Shown in pieces: positions 26,221-35,943 of a DNA stretch of 64,000 nucleotides. Position 1 is the first letter of the stretch; every line of letters begins with the position of its first letter. Source of the stretch: JBBPZA01 sp963797015 (lineage in GTDB: Bacteria > Actinomycetota > Thermoleophilia > Solirubrobacterales > Solirubrobacteraceae); contig CAWCNV010000007.1 of assembly GCA_963797015.1 (NCBI GenBank), positions 186,001 to 250,000 of the forward strand, given 5' to 3'. The translations under genes and the position numbers were made by a program. A model generated the notes under the pieces. That model saw nothing but the letters and a program-made list of their open reading frames with translations, did no database searches and was not told the DNA's origin.

Positions 26221-26319
26221 CGGGCGCACGGCGGCTGGGACGCCTCTGCGCGGCGGGCGTACGGCGGCTGGGACGCCTCTGCGCGGCGGGCGCACGGCGG
26301 CCGGGACGCGCTTTGCGCG
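26221..26319. repeat. Three tandem 33-bp repeats in an intergenic region
   Basis: Units 26221-26253, 26254-26286 and 26287-26319 share CGGGCGCACGGCGGCTGGGA as their first 20 bases. Unit 2 differs by one base there; unit 3 is the most diverged, especially in its second half. The stretch lies between the 3' end of selB (26323) and the 5' region of the priming transferase. The unit length is a multiple of three, but the only translations are Arg/Pro/Ala-rich and have no family support. The 26063-26322 region holds no other supported feature. Confidence 0.85.
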
Positions 26320-26322
26320 CGC

Positions 26323-27933
26323 TCAGCGAGCGGGTCGTGGGGCGGCCGGCGCGGCCTGCTCTTCCGCGGCTGCGGGCTCGTCCCGCACGCCCCGGCGCAG
26401 CACGTGCTCGTCGCCGGCGCGGCGCAGGAGGCGCTCGTCGTCGAAGTGCTCGAGCAACGCCTGGGCGAACTTGCGCGACGTCCCCAGCTCGTCGCGCAGG
26501 CGTGCGATCGTCACCGAGCCCTCGCTCCGGCACAGCGCCACGAGTCGCCGCTCGATCTCGGCCAGCGCGTCGCGGTGGTAGTGGAGCGTGCGCCCGACGC
26601 GTACCGCGCGACCGGCTTCACGCAAGGCTCGCAGGTGAACGGCCTGCTCGCCGAGCTCGGCCTCGATCGGCGGCTCGGCACCGGCGGCGCGGAGGCGCGC
26701 CTCGAGCTCGAGTGCTTCGCGTGCGAGCGGCGCGGGCGGTGGTGCGGGAGCGGGGGGCTCGGGCGGAGCGGGCGGCGGCGGCTCGGGTTCCCCCCGCTCG
26801 AGTCGCGCCAGCCGCGCGAGCACGTCGCGCGAGGGGCCGTGGCGCGCGGGCGCCGGGTCGAGCACGACGCCGCCCCCGACCGTGTCGGGCAGCGCGATCG
26901 TCCGCAGCACGACGCGGTCGCCGCACGCGGGAACGAGCGGCTGCTCGAGGCGCAGCTGCCAGAAGCGTCCGCCGAGCTCGGCCATTCGCGCGGGGCTCTC
27001 GCGCGTGCCGTGGTGGACCGTCACCCGATCGCCGTGCTCGGGGCGCCGGGCCGGATCTGGGAAGTGCAGGGCGGCGTCGATCCGAAACGTCGGCTCCGGC
27101 CCGCCGCCGCCGCCCACGAGCACGTCGCCGCGCGCGACCTCCTCGCGCCGGACGTTGATGAGATTTACCGCGACGCGCTGGCCGGCGTTCGCGCGCTCGA
27201 CGCCCTCGTCGTGGACCTGCACGCCGCGGACCCGCACGCGCCGGCCGCCGGGGAGCACCGCGAGCTCGTCGCCGCGCGCGATCGCGCCCGACCACAGCGT
27301 CCCGGTCACGACGGTGCCCGCGCCCCTGATCGTGAAAGAGCGGTCGACGTGGAGTCGGGGTCCGCCGGGAAGTGTTGCGCGGCCGGGTATGCGCGCCGCC
27401 ACCGTGTCGAGCGCCGCGCGGAGCTCGTCCAGCCCCGAGCCCTCGGGCGCGGAGACCGCCACGAGTGGCGCGCCGGGGAGCAGCACGGCCGCCTCCTCGA
27501 GCGCCGCCGCGGGATCGGCGAGGTCCGCCTTGGTGACGGCCACGACGCCGTGCTCGATTCCGAGCGCCGCGAGCACGGCGGCGTGCTCGCGCGTCTGGGG
27601 CATCACGCCGTCGTCGGCGGCCACCACCATCAGGAACAGGTCTATGCCCGTGGCCCCTGCGACCATCGTGCGCACGAAGCGCTCGTGGCCCGGGACGTCG
27701 ATCACCGAGAGGCGGCGGCCCGAAGGCAGCGCGAGGCTCGCGTATCCGAGCGCGATCGAGATTCCTCTGAAGCGCTCCTCGGGAAGGCGGTCGGTGTCGA
27801 CGCCGGTGAGCGCGCGGATCAGCGCGGTCTTGCCGTGGTCGATGTGGCCGGCCGTCCCGAGCGTGAGGGGGGGAGCGCCGGCCGCCGCCGCGCCCACCGG
27901 GGCCGCTCGCGCCGAGCGACCGGCTTCGCTCAT
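26323..27933 (-). CDS. selB: Selenocysteine-specific elongation factor SelB
   Basis: 536 residues, somewhat shorter than the 614 of E. coli. The GTPase domain has G1 GTAGHIDHGKTALIRALTG, G3 DVPGHERF and G4 TKAD. Domains 2 and 3 follow (FTIRGAGTVVTGTLWSG, NLINVRREEVARGDVL), then a proline-rich linker at about 375-400 and C-terminal winged-helix segments (LVALCRSEGSVTIARLRDEL) that would bind the SECIS hairpin. It delivers Sec-tRNA to UGA codons. ATG 27933 overlaps the selA stop (ATGA). No tRNA-Sec, selD or selenoprotein gene is seen in the window. Confidence 0.92.
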   Translation of the reverse strand: MSEAGRSARAAPVGAAAAGAPPLTLGTAGHIDHGKTALIRALTGVDTDRLPEERFRGISIALGYASLALPSGRRLSVIDVPGHERFVRTMVAGATGIDLFLMVVAADDGVMPQTREHAAVLAALGIEHGVVAVTKADLADPAAALEEAAVLLPGAPLVAVSAPEGSGLDELRAALDTVAARIPGRATLPGGPRLHVDRSFTIRGAGTVVTGTLWSGAIARGDELAVLPGGRRVRVRGVQVHDEGVERANAGQRVAVNLINVRREEVARGDVLVGGGGGPEPTFRIDAALHFPDPARRPEHGDRVTVHHGTRESPARMAELGGRFWQLRLEQPLVPACGDRVVLRTIALPDTVGGGVVLDPAPARHGPSRDVLARLARLERGEPEPPPPAPPEPPAPAPPPAPLAREALELEARLRAAGAEPPIEAELGEQAVHLRALREAGRAVRVGRTLHYHRDALAEIERRLVALCRSEGSVTIARLRDELGTSRKFAQALLEHFDDERLLRRAGDEHVLRRGVRDEPAAAEEQAAPAAPRPAR

Positions 27934-29393
27934 GCCGACCCCTCGCGCAGCGCGTCGGTCACCGCCCGGCTCGCCGCTGCTGCCTCCTCGTCGGACATCG
28001 TGCGCGGGTCGAGCAGCACGGCGTCGCGCTCGATGCGCGCGATCACCGGCGGATCGCTCGCGCGAAGCCGCCGCGCCAGCTCGGCGGCGGAGAGCGGCGA
28101 TGGATCGACCGCGACTGCGGGCCCCTCCAGCTCGAGCAGCGGAAGCGCTCCCCCGCCGACGCGCGCGATCCCCGGCACCGTCTCAGCGCGAACCCCGCCG
28201 GCCTGGAGCGCGGCGCGCAGGCGCTCGGCGCGGCGCTCGAGCTCGCCGGGCGGGACCGTGAGCATCGCGAGCACGGGCAGCTCGCGGCGCGCGCGCTCGG
28301 GATCGCGGTAGGAGCGCAGCGTCGCCTCCAGCGCCGCGAGCGAGAGCTTGTCGATGCGCAGCGCCCGGGCCAGCGGGTGGGCGCGCGCCGCGGCCACCGC
28401 CTCGCTCCGGCCGACGAGCAGGCCGGCCTGCGGGCCGCCGAGCAGCTTGTCGCCCGAGAAGCAGACCAGCGCGCATCCCGTCGCGACCGAGCGGCGCACC
28501 GGCGGCTCGGCGGCGAGCGCGTCGAGGCCCTCGGCCAGGTTGCCCGAGCCGGCATCGTCGATGACCGGCACGCCGAGGCCGCAGAGCGCCTCGATCGAGA
28601 CCTCCTCGGTGAACCCCACCACGCGGTAGTTGGACGCGTGCGCGCGCAGGATCACTCCGCCGTCGCGGGGATCGAGCGCGGCCAGCGCGCGCTCGTAGTC
28701 GCTCAGCCGCGTGCGGTTGGTGGTCCCCACCTCGACCAGCCGGGCGCCCGACTGCGCGACCACCTCTGGAATCCGGAAGCCGCCGCCGATCTCGATCAGC
28801 TGGCCGCGCGAGACGATCACCGCGCGGCCGGCCCCCAGGGCGGCGGCGGCCAGCAGCACCGCGCCGGCGCAGTTGTTGACGGCGAGCGCGCTCTCCGCGC
28901 CGGTGAGCTCCGTCAGCAGGCCCTCCACATGGGCCTGGCGCGACCCGCGCGCGCCGGTCTCGAGCTCGAGCTCGAGGTTCGAGTACCCATCGGCGGCGAG
29001 AGCGACGGCCTCCCGCGCGGCGCGGCCGAGCGGCGCGCGGCCGAGGTTGGTGTGCAGGACCACGCCGGTCGCGTTCACGACGCGCCGCAGCGAGGGAGCC
29101 TCGTTCGCGGCGAGCAGCGCTCGCGCGCGGGCGAGGAGCGCGGACGGGAGCTCGTCCGCGGCGTCCGTGGCCGCGCCCGCCCCGCCGGTCGCCGCCGGGC
29201 GGCCCGCTCCACCGCCCCCCGCGTCGCCGTCGTTGGATCCCAAGATCCGCGACCGCTCCTCCTCGATCGCCGCGCGGGCCGCCGCGACGGCGACGGGGTG
29301 CGGCGCGTCGAGCGCCGCGGCCAGGCGCTCGACCGACGGGAGCTCGCGCAGGCGCGGGCTCAGGGCGTCGGCGGCGGCTTCCCGAGCACCCAT
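27930..29393 (-). CDS. selA: L-seryl-tRNA(Sec) selenium transferase SelA
   Basis: 487 residues, PLP-dependent. The N-terminal tRNA-binding region begins LSPRLRELPSVERL. Then come VVNATGVVLHTNLGRAPL, NNCAGAVLLAA, RGQLIEIGGGFRIPEV, DDAGSGNL and the PLP lysine in CFSGDKLLGGPQAG. It converts Ser-tRNA(Sec) to Sec-tRNA(Sec) with selenophosphate. It overlaps the MoaD-MoaE gene by 34 bp upstream and selB by 4 bp downstream, so the three form one transcription unit. Confidence 0.93.
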   Translation of the reverse strand: MGAREAAADALSPRLRELPSVERLAAALDAPHPVAVAAARAAIEEERSRILGSNDGDAGGGGAGRPAATGGAGAATDAADELPSALLARARALLAANEAPSLRRVVNATGVVLHTNLGRAPLGRAAREAVALAADGYSNLELELETGARGSRQAHVEGLLTELTGAESALAVNNCAGAVLLAAAALGAGRAVIVSRGQLIEIGGGFRIPEVVAQSGARLVEVGTTNRTRLSDYERALAALDPRDGGVILRAHASNYRVVGFTEEVSIEALCGLGVPVIDDAGSGNLAEGLDALAAEPPVRRSVATGCALVCFSGDKLLGGPQAGLLVGRSEAVAAARAHPLARALRIDKLSLAALEATLRSYRDPERARRELPVLAMLTVPPGELERRAERLRAALQAGGVRAETVPGIARVGGGALPLLELEGPAVAVDPSPLSAAELARRLRASDPPVIARIERDAVLLDPRTMSDEEAAAASRAVTDALREGSA

Positions 29394-30055
29394 GCCGCGT
29401 CCTCCCCGGAGACCTCCTTCTTCCAGATCGGCGCCTGCGCCTTGATCGCGTCGATGATCGCCCGCGCACCGGCGAACGCCTCGCCCCGGTGCGGCGCGCT
29501 CGCAGCAACCGCCACCGACGGCTCACCAAGCGGCACGGCGCCGACGCGGTGCTCGGCCGCCGCCGCGCACAGCCCGTGACGCTCGATCGCCTCCGAGACG
29601 ATCGCCGCCAGGCGCTCGCGCGCCATCTCGACATAGGCCTCGTACTCCAGCCGCTCGACCTCGCGCGTGACGCCCTGGAACGTGATCACCGCCCCCGCGC
29701 GCGGGTCGCGGACGCGAGCGACGAGCGCGTCGAGGGAGAGCGGCGTCGCGACGACGTCCACGTGTGGCTGCGCTTCCGCGCGACCCGCGGCGTCCGCGTC
29801 GCCCGGTGCCCGCCGCTCCGCCGTCGCGCCGCCCGACACCGGCGGGATCAGCGCCAGCTCGTCGCCGGCTCGCAAGGGGACGTCCTCGTCGGCGTACTCG
29901 CGGTTGACGGCCATCACCACGCGCAGCCCGCCGGCCAGGTCGGCGACGCTCTCCAGAGCGTCACGAACCCGCGCCCCCTCCGGCAGCTCGAGCTCGAGCT
30001 CGTCGCGTCCGGCGCGCTCCCTGAGCGCGGCGAAGAGGCGCACGCGTACGAGCAT
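29360..30055 (-). CDS. Fused molybdopterin synthase, MoaD-MoaE (MoaX-like)
   Basis: 231 residues from ATG 30055 (a GTG three bases earlier is also possible). Residues 1 to about 80 are a MoaD ubiquitin-like domain ending LIPPVSGG. Residues from about 100 onward are MoaE (ITFQGVTREVERLEYEAYVEMA, ASAPHRGEAFAGARAIIDAIK, APIWKKEVSGEDAAWVLGKP). Free MoaD must end in Gly-Gly to carry the thiocarboxylate. Here the GG is internal and followed by an Ala/Arg/Asp linker, as in mycobacterial MoaX, which is cleaved after translation. Placement with selA-selB suggests supply for a molybdenum selenoenzyme such as formate dehydrogenase (inference). Confidence 0.9.
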   Translation of the reverse strand: MLVRVRLFAALRERAGRDELELELPEGARVRDALESVADLAGGLRVVMAVNREYADEDVPLRAGDELALIPPVSGGATAERRAPGDADAAGRAEAQPHVDVVATPLSLDALVARVRDPRAGAVITFQGVTREVERLEYEAYVEMARERLAAIVSEAIERHGLCAAAAEHRVGAVPLGEPSVAVAASAPHRGEAFAGARAIIDAIKAQAPIWKKEVSGEDAAWVLGKPPPTP

Positions 30056-30058
30056 CAC

Positions 30059-31383
30059 TCAAGAAGCTAACAGCGCCTGCTCGGTGCGGCCCGAGGCGTG
30101 CGTCGCCACGCGGCGCGCCACGATACGCGCGCCGCGCGCGGGGACCATCGTGATGTGGCGCACGCGCGTCGCCTCGTCGCGGTGGCGCTCGGGGGCAAGC
30201 TCGACCCGTGTGAGTGCCTCGCGCAGCACGACCCGCATCTCGAGCATCGCCAGCGCGGCGCCCAGGCAGCGCCGGCGCCCGCCGCCGAACGGGATCCAGG
30301 TGTAGCCGTCGGGCGCGCCGTCGACGAAGCGCTCGGGGCGGAAGGCGAGCGGGTCCGCCCAATGCGCGGAGTCGCGCTGCACGAGCGCGATGCCCGGCAT
30401 GACCAGCGTGCCGGCGGGTAGCCGGTACCGGCCGACCCGGGCCGGACGCACGAGCTTGCGCGCGACGTCCGTGAGCACGGGCCGCACGCGCAGCGTCTCC
30501 TTGGCCACGGCATCCAGGTACGCGTCGTCGCCCGACCGCGCCCGCGCCAGCGGAAAGCGGATGCCGCGCCAGCCGCTCGAAGGCCCACGCCAGCGCGGTG
30601 GCCGTGGTCTCGTGGCCGGCGATCAGCAAGGTCAGGAGCTCGTCACGCAGCTCCTCGTCGCTCAGCCCGTCGCCGCCGTCGCGCTCCTCGGCGCGCAGCA
30701 GCAGCGAGAGGACGTCTGTCCGCTCGCCCAGCCGCGAGTCGCGCCGGCGGCGGGCGATCTCGTCGTACAGCAGCGCGTCCACGCGCTCGACGCGACGGCG
30801 GTAACGGCGCCAGGGACCGACGCGCTCGAGCCACGGCGCGATCATCAACAGCTGCGTCACGGGATCGAGATCCACGACGGCCGGCAGCGTCGCCCGCAGC
30901 TCGGCCCGGCGCGCCTCGTCCTCGACCCCGAAGACGACGTGCAGGATGATCTCCAGCGTCAGCGCGCGCAGCCGCGGATGCACCGCGAACGGCTCATCCC
31001 GCGGCCAGCGCTCGACCTCCTCGGCCGCGAGCCTCGCGATCAGCTCCTCGTAGCCGCGCACCGCCTCGCCGTGGAAGGGCGGCAGCAGCAGCCGGCGCTG
31101 GCGCAGGTGCTCGTCCTCGTCGAGCAGCAGGATCGAGTGCGGGCCCATCACCGGTCCGAGGAAGTCGTTGGCCTCGCCGGCGTGGAACACGGTGGGGTCG
31201 CCGGTGAAGACCTCCTTCAGCGCGCCCGGGTCGGCGACGTACACGAGCCGGCCGAAGGGCGCGGCCCACACCGTGAAGCAGTCGCCGTGGCGTCGCGCGC
31301 ACCAGTCCAGGAACGGGATCGTCCGGCGCCACAGGAGCAGCGTCTGCGCCAGCCTCGGCAGCGGCGGGCTGGGGGAAGCTCAT
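30059..31383 (-). pseudogene. Cytochrome P450 interrupted by two +1 frameshifts
   Basis: Three frames together make one P450. ATG 31383 begins the N-terminus; the frame shifts at the G5 run 31371-31375 (C5 in the sense strand). The middle frame then runs through PFGRLVYVADPGALKEVF, the C-helix segment LRQRRLLLPPFHGE and the I-helix AGHETTATALAWAFERLARH, then shifts at 30554-30556 (T3 in the sense strand). The last frame gives AKETLRVRP (the ExxR motif), PERF and the haem loop FGGGRRRCLGAALA. Removing one base from each run restores a continuous protein of about 440 residues. Either this is a recent pseudogene or there are two homopolymer sequencing errors. No stop codon interrupts the reconstructed frame. 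Confidence 0.85.
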
Positions 31384-31424
31384 CCGCGCGCATCACCCTT
31401 GGTTATACGGAACCCGGCGCGCCG

Positions 31425-31442
31425 GCGGGTAGCCTTACCCGC
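31425..31442. promoter_or_regulatory. Inverted repeat abutting the mutase start codon, with embedded -10 box
   Basis: GCGGGTA-GCCT-TACCCGC, a perfect 7-bp inverted repeat, ends 1 nt before ATG 31444. TAGCCT (31430-31435) fits the TAnnnT box with 8 nt to the ATG, so the repeat would straddle a leaderless promoter. It could be an operator or could form an RNA hairpin if transcription starts further upstream. Confidence 0.4.
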
Positions 31443-31443
31443 T

Positions 31444-33069
<1,626 letters not shown>

Positions 33070-33085
33070 GCCGCCTGAGCGCGCC

Positions 33086-33102
33086 CCCGGCCGATCGCCG
33101 GG
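33086..33102. terminator. Hairpin after the mutase gene
   Basis: CCCGGC-CGATC-GCCGGG, a 6-bp stem 17 bp after the mutase stop codon. There is no T-run. It could act as a weak terminator, or reduce read-through into the antiporter promoter that follows immediately. Confidence 0.35.
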
Positions 33103-33108
33103 CTCGCG

Positions 33109-33114
33109 GATAAT
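33109..33114 (+). promoter_or_regulatory. -10 box, leaderless promoter of the antiporter gene
   Basis: GATAAT, five of six consensus bases, followed by 6 nt and ATG 33121. The predicted start site is at the ATG. It is the clearest of the leaderless promoters in the window. Confidence 0.5.
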
Positions 33115-33120
33115 CGAGCG

Positions 33121-34704
33121 ATGGACCACCCCGAGATCCTGGTCCCGGCGCTGCTCGTCGCGGTCGCCGCGCTGAGCGCGATCGCCCGCGCGATCAACGT
33201 GCCCTACCCGATCCTCCTCGTGATCGGAGGGCTGGGGCTGGGGTTCATGCCCGGGGTCCCCGAAGTGCAGCTCGACCCCGATCTCGTGCTCGCCCTGATC
33301 CTCCCGCCGCTGCTCTACTCGGCGGCGTTCTTCTCCTCGCTGCGCGACCTGCGCGCCGACCTGCGGTCGATCTCGGCGCTCGCGATCGGGCTGGTGCTGG
33401 CGACGATGGTCACGGTGGCCGTCGTCGCGCACGCGCTCGTCGACGGCCTCTCGTGGGCGGCGGCCTTCACGCTGGGCGCGATCGTCTCCCCCACCGACCC
33501 GGTCGCCGCCACGACGATCGCGCGGCGCCTTAACGTGCCGCGCCGCATAGTCACGATCATCGAGGGCGAGAGCCTGATCAACGACGGGACCGCGCTCGTC
33601 GCGTACAAGGTCGCGGTCGTCGCCGTGGTGAGCGGCAGCTTCTCGCTTCTGCACGCGAGCGCCGACTTCGTGGTCGGTGCCGCGGGTGGGATCGCGATCG
33701 GCCTGGCCGTCGGCTGGGTCGTCGCGAAGATCCGCCGCCGCCTCGATGACCCGCCGGTCGAGATCACCGTCTCGCTGTTCACCGCCTACGCGGCGTTCGT
33801 CCCCGCGCAGCAGCTCGGGCTGTCCGGCGTGCTGGCCTCGGTGACGGTCGGGATCTTCCTGGGGTGGCGCGCGCCGGAGCTGACGACGCCGACCACGCGG
33901 ATGCAGGCGTACGCGGTCTGGGAGGTCCTGGTCTTCCTGCTCAACGCGACGCTGTTCGTGCTCGTCGGCCTGTCGCTGCAGAACGTCCTCGACGGGATCT
34001 CGGGCTACTCGGTTCGGACGCTGATTGGCTACTCGCTCGCGGTGTGCGCGGTGGTGGTGGTCACGCGCATGGTCTGGGTCGAGCTGTACACGCACCTCCT
34101 CCGACTGGCCTACCGGCGCGCGTCGCACCGTCTGCGGCGCGGGACGTGGCGGGCCCGGATCCTGAACGGCTGGGCGGGGATGCGCGGGTCGGTGTCGCTG
34201 GCCGCTGCGCTCGCGCTCCCCACGGTCACCGATGCCGGAACGCCGTTCCCCCAGCGCGACCTGCTGATCTTCCTCGCCTACGCCGTGATCGTGTTCACGC
34301 TCGTCGTGCAGGGCCTCACGCTGCCGCCGCTGATCCGTGCGCTGGGCGTCGAGGACGACGGCGGCGAGGAGCGCGAGGAGCTCGCGGCCCGCCGCGCGGC
34401 GGCGAGCGCCGCGATCGAGCGCGTCGAAGTCCTCGAGCAGGAGGAGTGGACGCGCGCAGACACCATCGAGCGCATGCGCGGCCTGTACGGCTACCGCCGG
34501 CGGCGCTTCGACGCGCGCGCCGGAGAGGCGGACGACGACGGCTACGAGGAGCGCTCGGTCGCCTACCAGCGCATGGTCCACGAGGTCATCGGGGCGCAGC
34601 GCGAGGAGCTCGTCCGCATGCGCAACGCGGGCGAGATCTCCGACGAGGTGCGGCGGCGCATCGAGCGCGAGCTCGACCTCGAGGAGTCACGGCTCGAGAT
34701 CTGA
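33121..34704 (+). CDS. CPA1-family Na+/H+ antiporter
   Basis: 527 residues with 12-13 membrane segments. The family motifs are LILPPLLYSAAFFSSL, GAIVSPTDPVAATTIARRL and the ion-binding EGESLINDGTALVAYK, with the Asn-Asp pair. NGWAGMRGSVSLAAALALP is the conserved late segment. The C-terminal 120 residues are soluble, highly charged and probably coiled-coil (REELAARRAAASAAIERVEV), a regulatory tail common in actinobacterial members. Exchange of Na+ for H+ at the cytoplasmic membrane is the likely role. There is no link to the neighbouring metabolism beyond position. Confidence 0.88.
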   Translation: MDHPEILVPALLVAVAALSAIARAINVPYPILLVIGGLGLGFMPGVPEVQLDPDLVLALILPPLLYSAAFFSSLRDLRADLRSISALAIGLVLATMVTVAVVAHALVDGLSWAAAFTLGAIVSPTDPVAATTIARRLNVPRRIVTIIEGESLINDGTALVAYKVAVVAVVSGSFSLLHASADFVVGAAGGIAIGLAVGWVVAKIRRRLDDPPVEITVSLFTAYAAFVPAQQLGLSGVLASVTVGIFLGWRAPELTTPTTRMQAYAVWEVLVFLLNATLFVLVGLSLQNVLDGISGYSVRTLIGYSLAVCAVVVVTRMVWVELYTHLLRLAYRRASHRLRRGTWRARILNGWAGMRGSVSLAAALALPTVTDAGTPFPQRDLLIFLAYAVIVFTLVVQGLTLPPLIRALGVEDDGGEEREELAARRAAASAAIERVEVLEQEEWTRADTIERMRGLYGYRRRRFDARAGEADDDGYEERSVAYQRMVHEVIGAQREELVRMRNAGEISDEVRRRIERELDLEESRLEI

Positions 34705-34730
34705 GCCGGCGCACGCGCCGCCCGCGGAAG

Positions 34731-34736
34731 TACTGT
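34731..34736 (+). promoter_or_regulatory. Putative -10 box, leaderless promoter at 34744
   Basis: TACTGT followed by 7 nt and ATG 34744. It decides the start in favour of this ATG over the in-frame GTG at 34735, which would lie inside the box. Confidence 0.4.
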
Positions 34737-34743
34737 GGCCGCC

Positions 34744-35268
34744 ATGACCACCGTGCTCGCGACCAGCGTCCAGATCCCCGACAAGCTGAGCTTCTACAAC
34801 CTCGTCGTGTTCCTCCACATCGCCTCGGCGATCGTGGGCTTCGGGGCGATCTTCGGCTACCCGGTCTTCTACCGCATCGGCATGGCGCGCCAGCCCCGCG
34901 GACTGCCGCTGTTCCACAGCGTCCAGCAGTTCATCGGCTCGCGGGTGATAACCGGCGGGCTCGCGATGCTGCTGGCCACGGGCATCTACCTGGTGCTGGC
35001 CGGTGTCTATGAGTTCAGCGATACCTTCGTGAGCGTGGGGGTGCTGATCGTGATCGTCCTCGGCGCTCTGGGCGGGCTGTACTTCTCGCGCAAGGAGGCG
35101 CGCCTCCAGGAGCTGGCCGAGCGCGACGTCGCGGCCGCCGGCGCCGGGAAGGTCACGCTCAGCCGCGAGTACGTCGACCTCGCCCGCCAGGTCGAGCTGA
35201 TGACGTTCGTCGGCGCCGGCCTCGTGCTCGTCGCGGTCCTGTTCATGGTGTTCAAGCCGGGCGTGTGA
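34744..35268 (+). CDS. Small integral membrane protein, DUF2269-like
   Basis: 174 residues with four predicted membrane helices: LVVFLHIASAIVGFGAIFG, RVITGGLAMLLATGIYLVLA, FVSVGVLIVIVLGALGGLYF and LMTFVGAGLVLVAVLFMVF. The first helix carries FLHI, resembling the conserved His-containing helix of predicted integral membrane proteins grouped as DUF2269. A soluble loop lies between helices 3 and 4. Function unknown. It is followed 7 bp later by an acyltransferase gene and may be co-transcribed with it. Confidence 0.6.
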   Translation: MTTVLATSVQIPDKLSFYNLVVFLHIASAIVGFGAIFGYPVFYRIGMARQPRGLPLFHSVQQFIGSRVITGGLAMLLATGIYLVLAGVYEFSDTFVSVGVLIVIVLGALGGLYFSRKEARLQELAERDVAAAGAGKVTLSREYVDLARQVELMTFVGAGLVLVAVLFMVFKPGV

Positions 35269-35275
35269 GCGCCTG

Positions 35276-35890
35276 ATGCAGCCCCGGCGCATCGCAGGGA
35301 CTACGGCGATCGGCGCCTACCGTCTCGGCCGGCGGGTCTGGTCGCACGCGTTCACGGCGGCGTGCTCCGGGGCCTTCGAGTCCTTCGGCCGGCGCAGCGT
35401 GATCGAGCCGCCCGTGCGGATCGAGGGGGAGGGCCGGATCTCGGTCGGCTCGCGCGTTTTCGTTGGGCAGGGCTCGTGGCTGCGCGTGCAGGAGGGGCCG
35501 GATGGCCTGGGCCGGATCTCGATCGGCGACGACTGCTCGCTGACAGGGATGTGCGCGCTGTCCTCGGCGTGCTCGATCCGCGTCGGGGCCAGGGTGCTGA
35601 TGGCCCGCAACATCTACGTGGCCGACCATCGCCATGCCTTCACGGACGTCGGGCAGGCGGTGCTCGACCAGGGCATCGAGCAGGTCGAGCCCGTCGAGAT
35701 CGGCGAGGGGGTCTGGCTGGGCCAGAACGTGGTCGTGGGCCCGGGGGTGACGATCGGCCGCGGGGCCGTGGTGGGCGCCAACTCGGTGGTCCTGAGCGAC
35801 GTGCCCGAATTCGCGGTGGCGGTCGGCTCCCCGGCCCAGGTGGTGAGGACGTTCGAGCGACCGTCCGAGCCGGCGCTGCGCCCTCGCTGA
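35276..35890 (+). CDS. Hexapeptide-repeat (left-handed beta-helix) acyltransferase
   Basis: 204 residues from ATG 35276. Hexapeptide-type repeats run from about residue 50 (RIEGEGRISVGSRVFVGQGS) to 185 (IGEGVWLGQNVVVGPGVTIG). The loop NIYVADHRHAF carries the catalytic-type histidine of the WbbJ/maltose O-acetyltransferase group. The usual end VGSPAQVVR is present. It would transfer an acetyl or other acyl group to a sugar. WbpD-type N-acetyltransferase in diamino-sugar synthesis is one possibility, but it is far from the EPS genes and that is inference. Confidence 0.8.
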   Translation: MQPRRIAGTTAIGAYRLGRRVWSHAFTAACSGAFESFGRRSVIEPPVRIEGEGRISVGSRVFVGQGSWLRVQEGPDGLGRISIGDDCSLTGMCALSSACSIRVGARVLMARNIYVADHRHAFTDVGQAVLDQGIEQVEPVEIGEGVWLGQNVVVGPGVTIGRGAVVGANSVVLSDVPEFAVAVGSPAQVVRTFERPSEPALRPR

Positions 35891-35943
35891 CGCGCCCGGA
35901 TCGATGCAGGGATCGCGGCGGAGCCCGCGAAACCCGCGCCCAG

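Noticed and set aside
26221..26319. CRISPR array
   Set aside because: The 33-bp units are contiguous with no unique spacers, and no cas genes are present.
26063..26322. tRNA-Sec (selC) near selA/selB
   Set aside because: No 90-100 nt cloverleaf with a long variable arm, TCA anticodon or GGTTCGA-type T-loop could be found here or in the other gaps.
31272..31443. GTG 31271 as the true start of the P450
   Set aside because: Sequence before it in the same frame still reads as P450 N-terminus (TLLLWRRTIPFLDWCARRHG), with no start codon before an in-frame stop; a frameshift near ATG 31383 explains it better.
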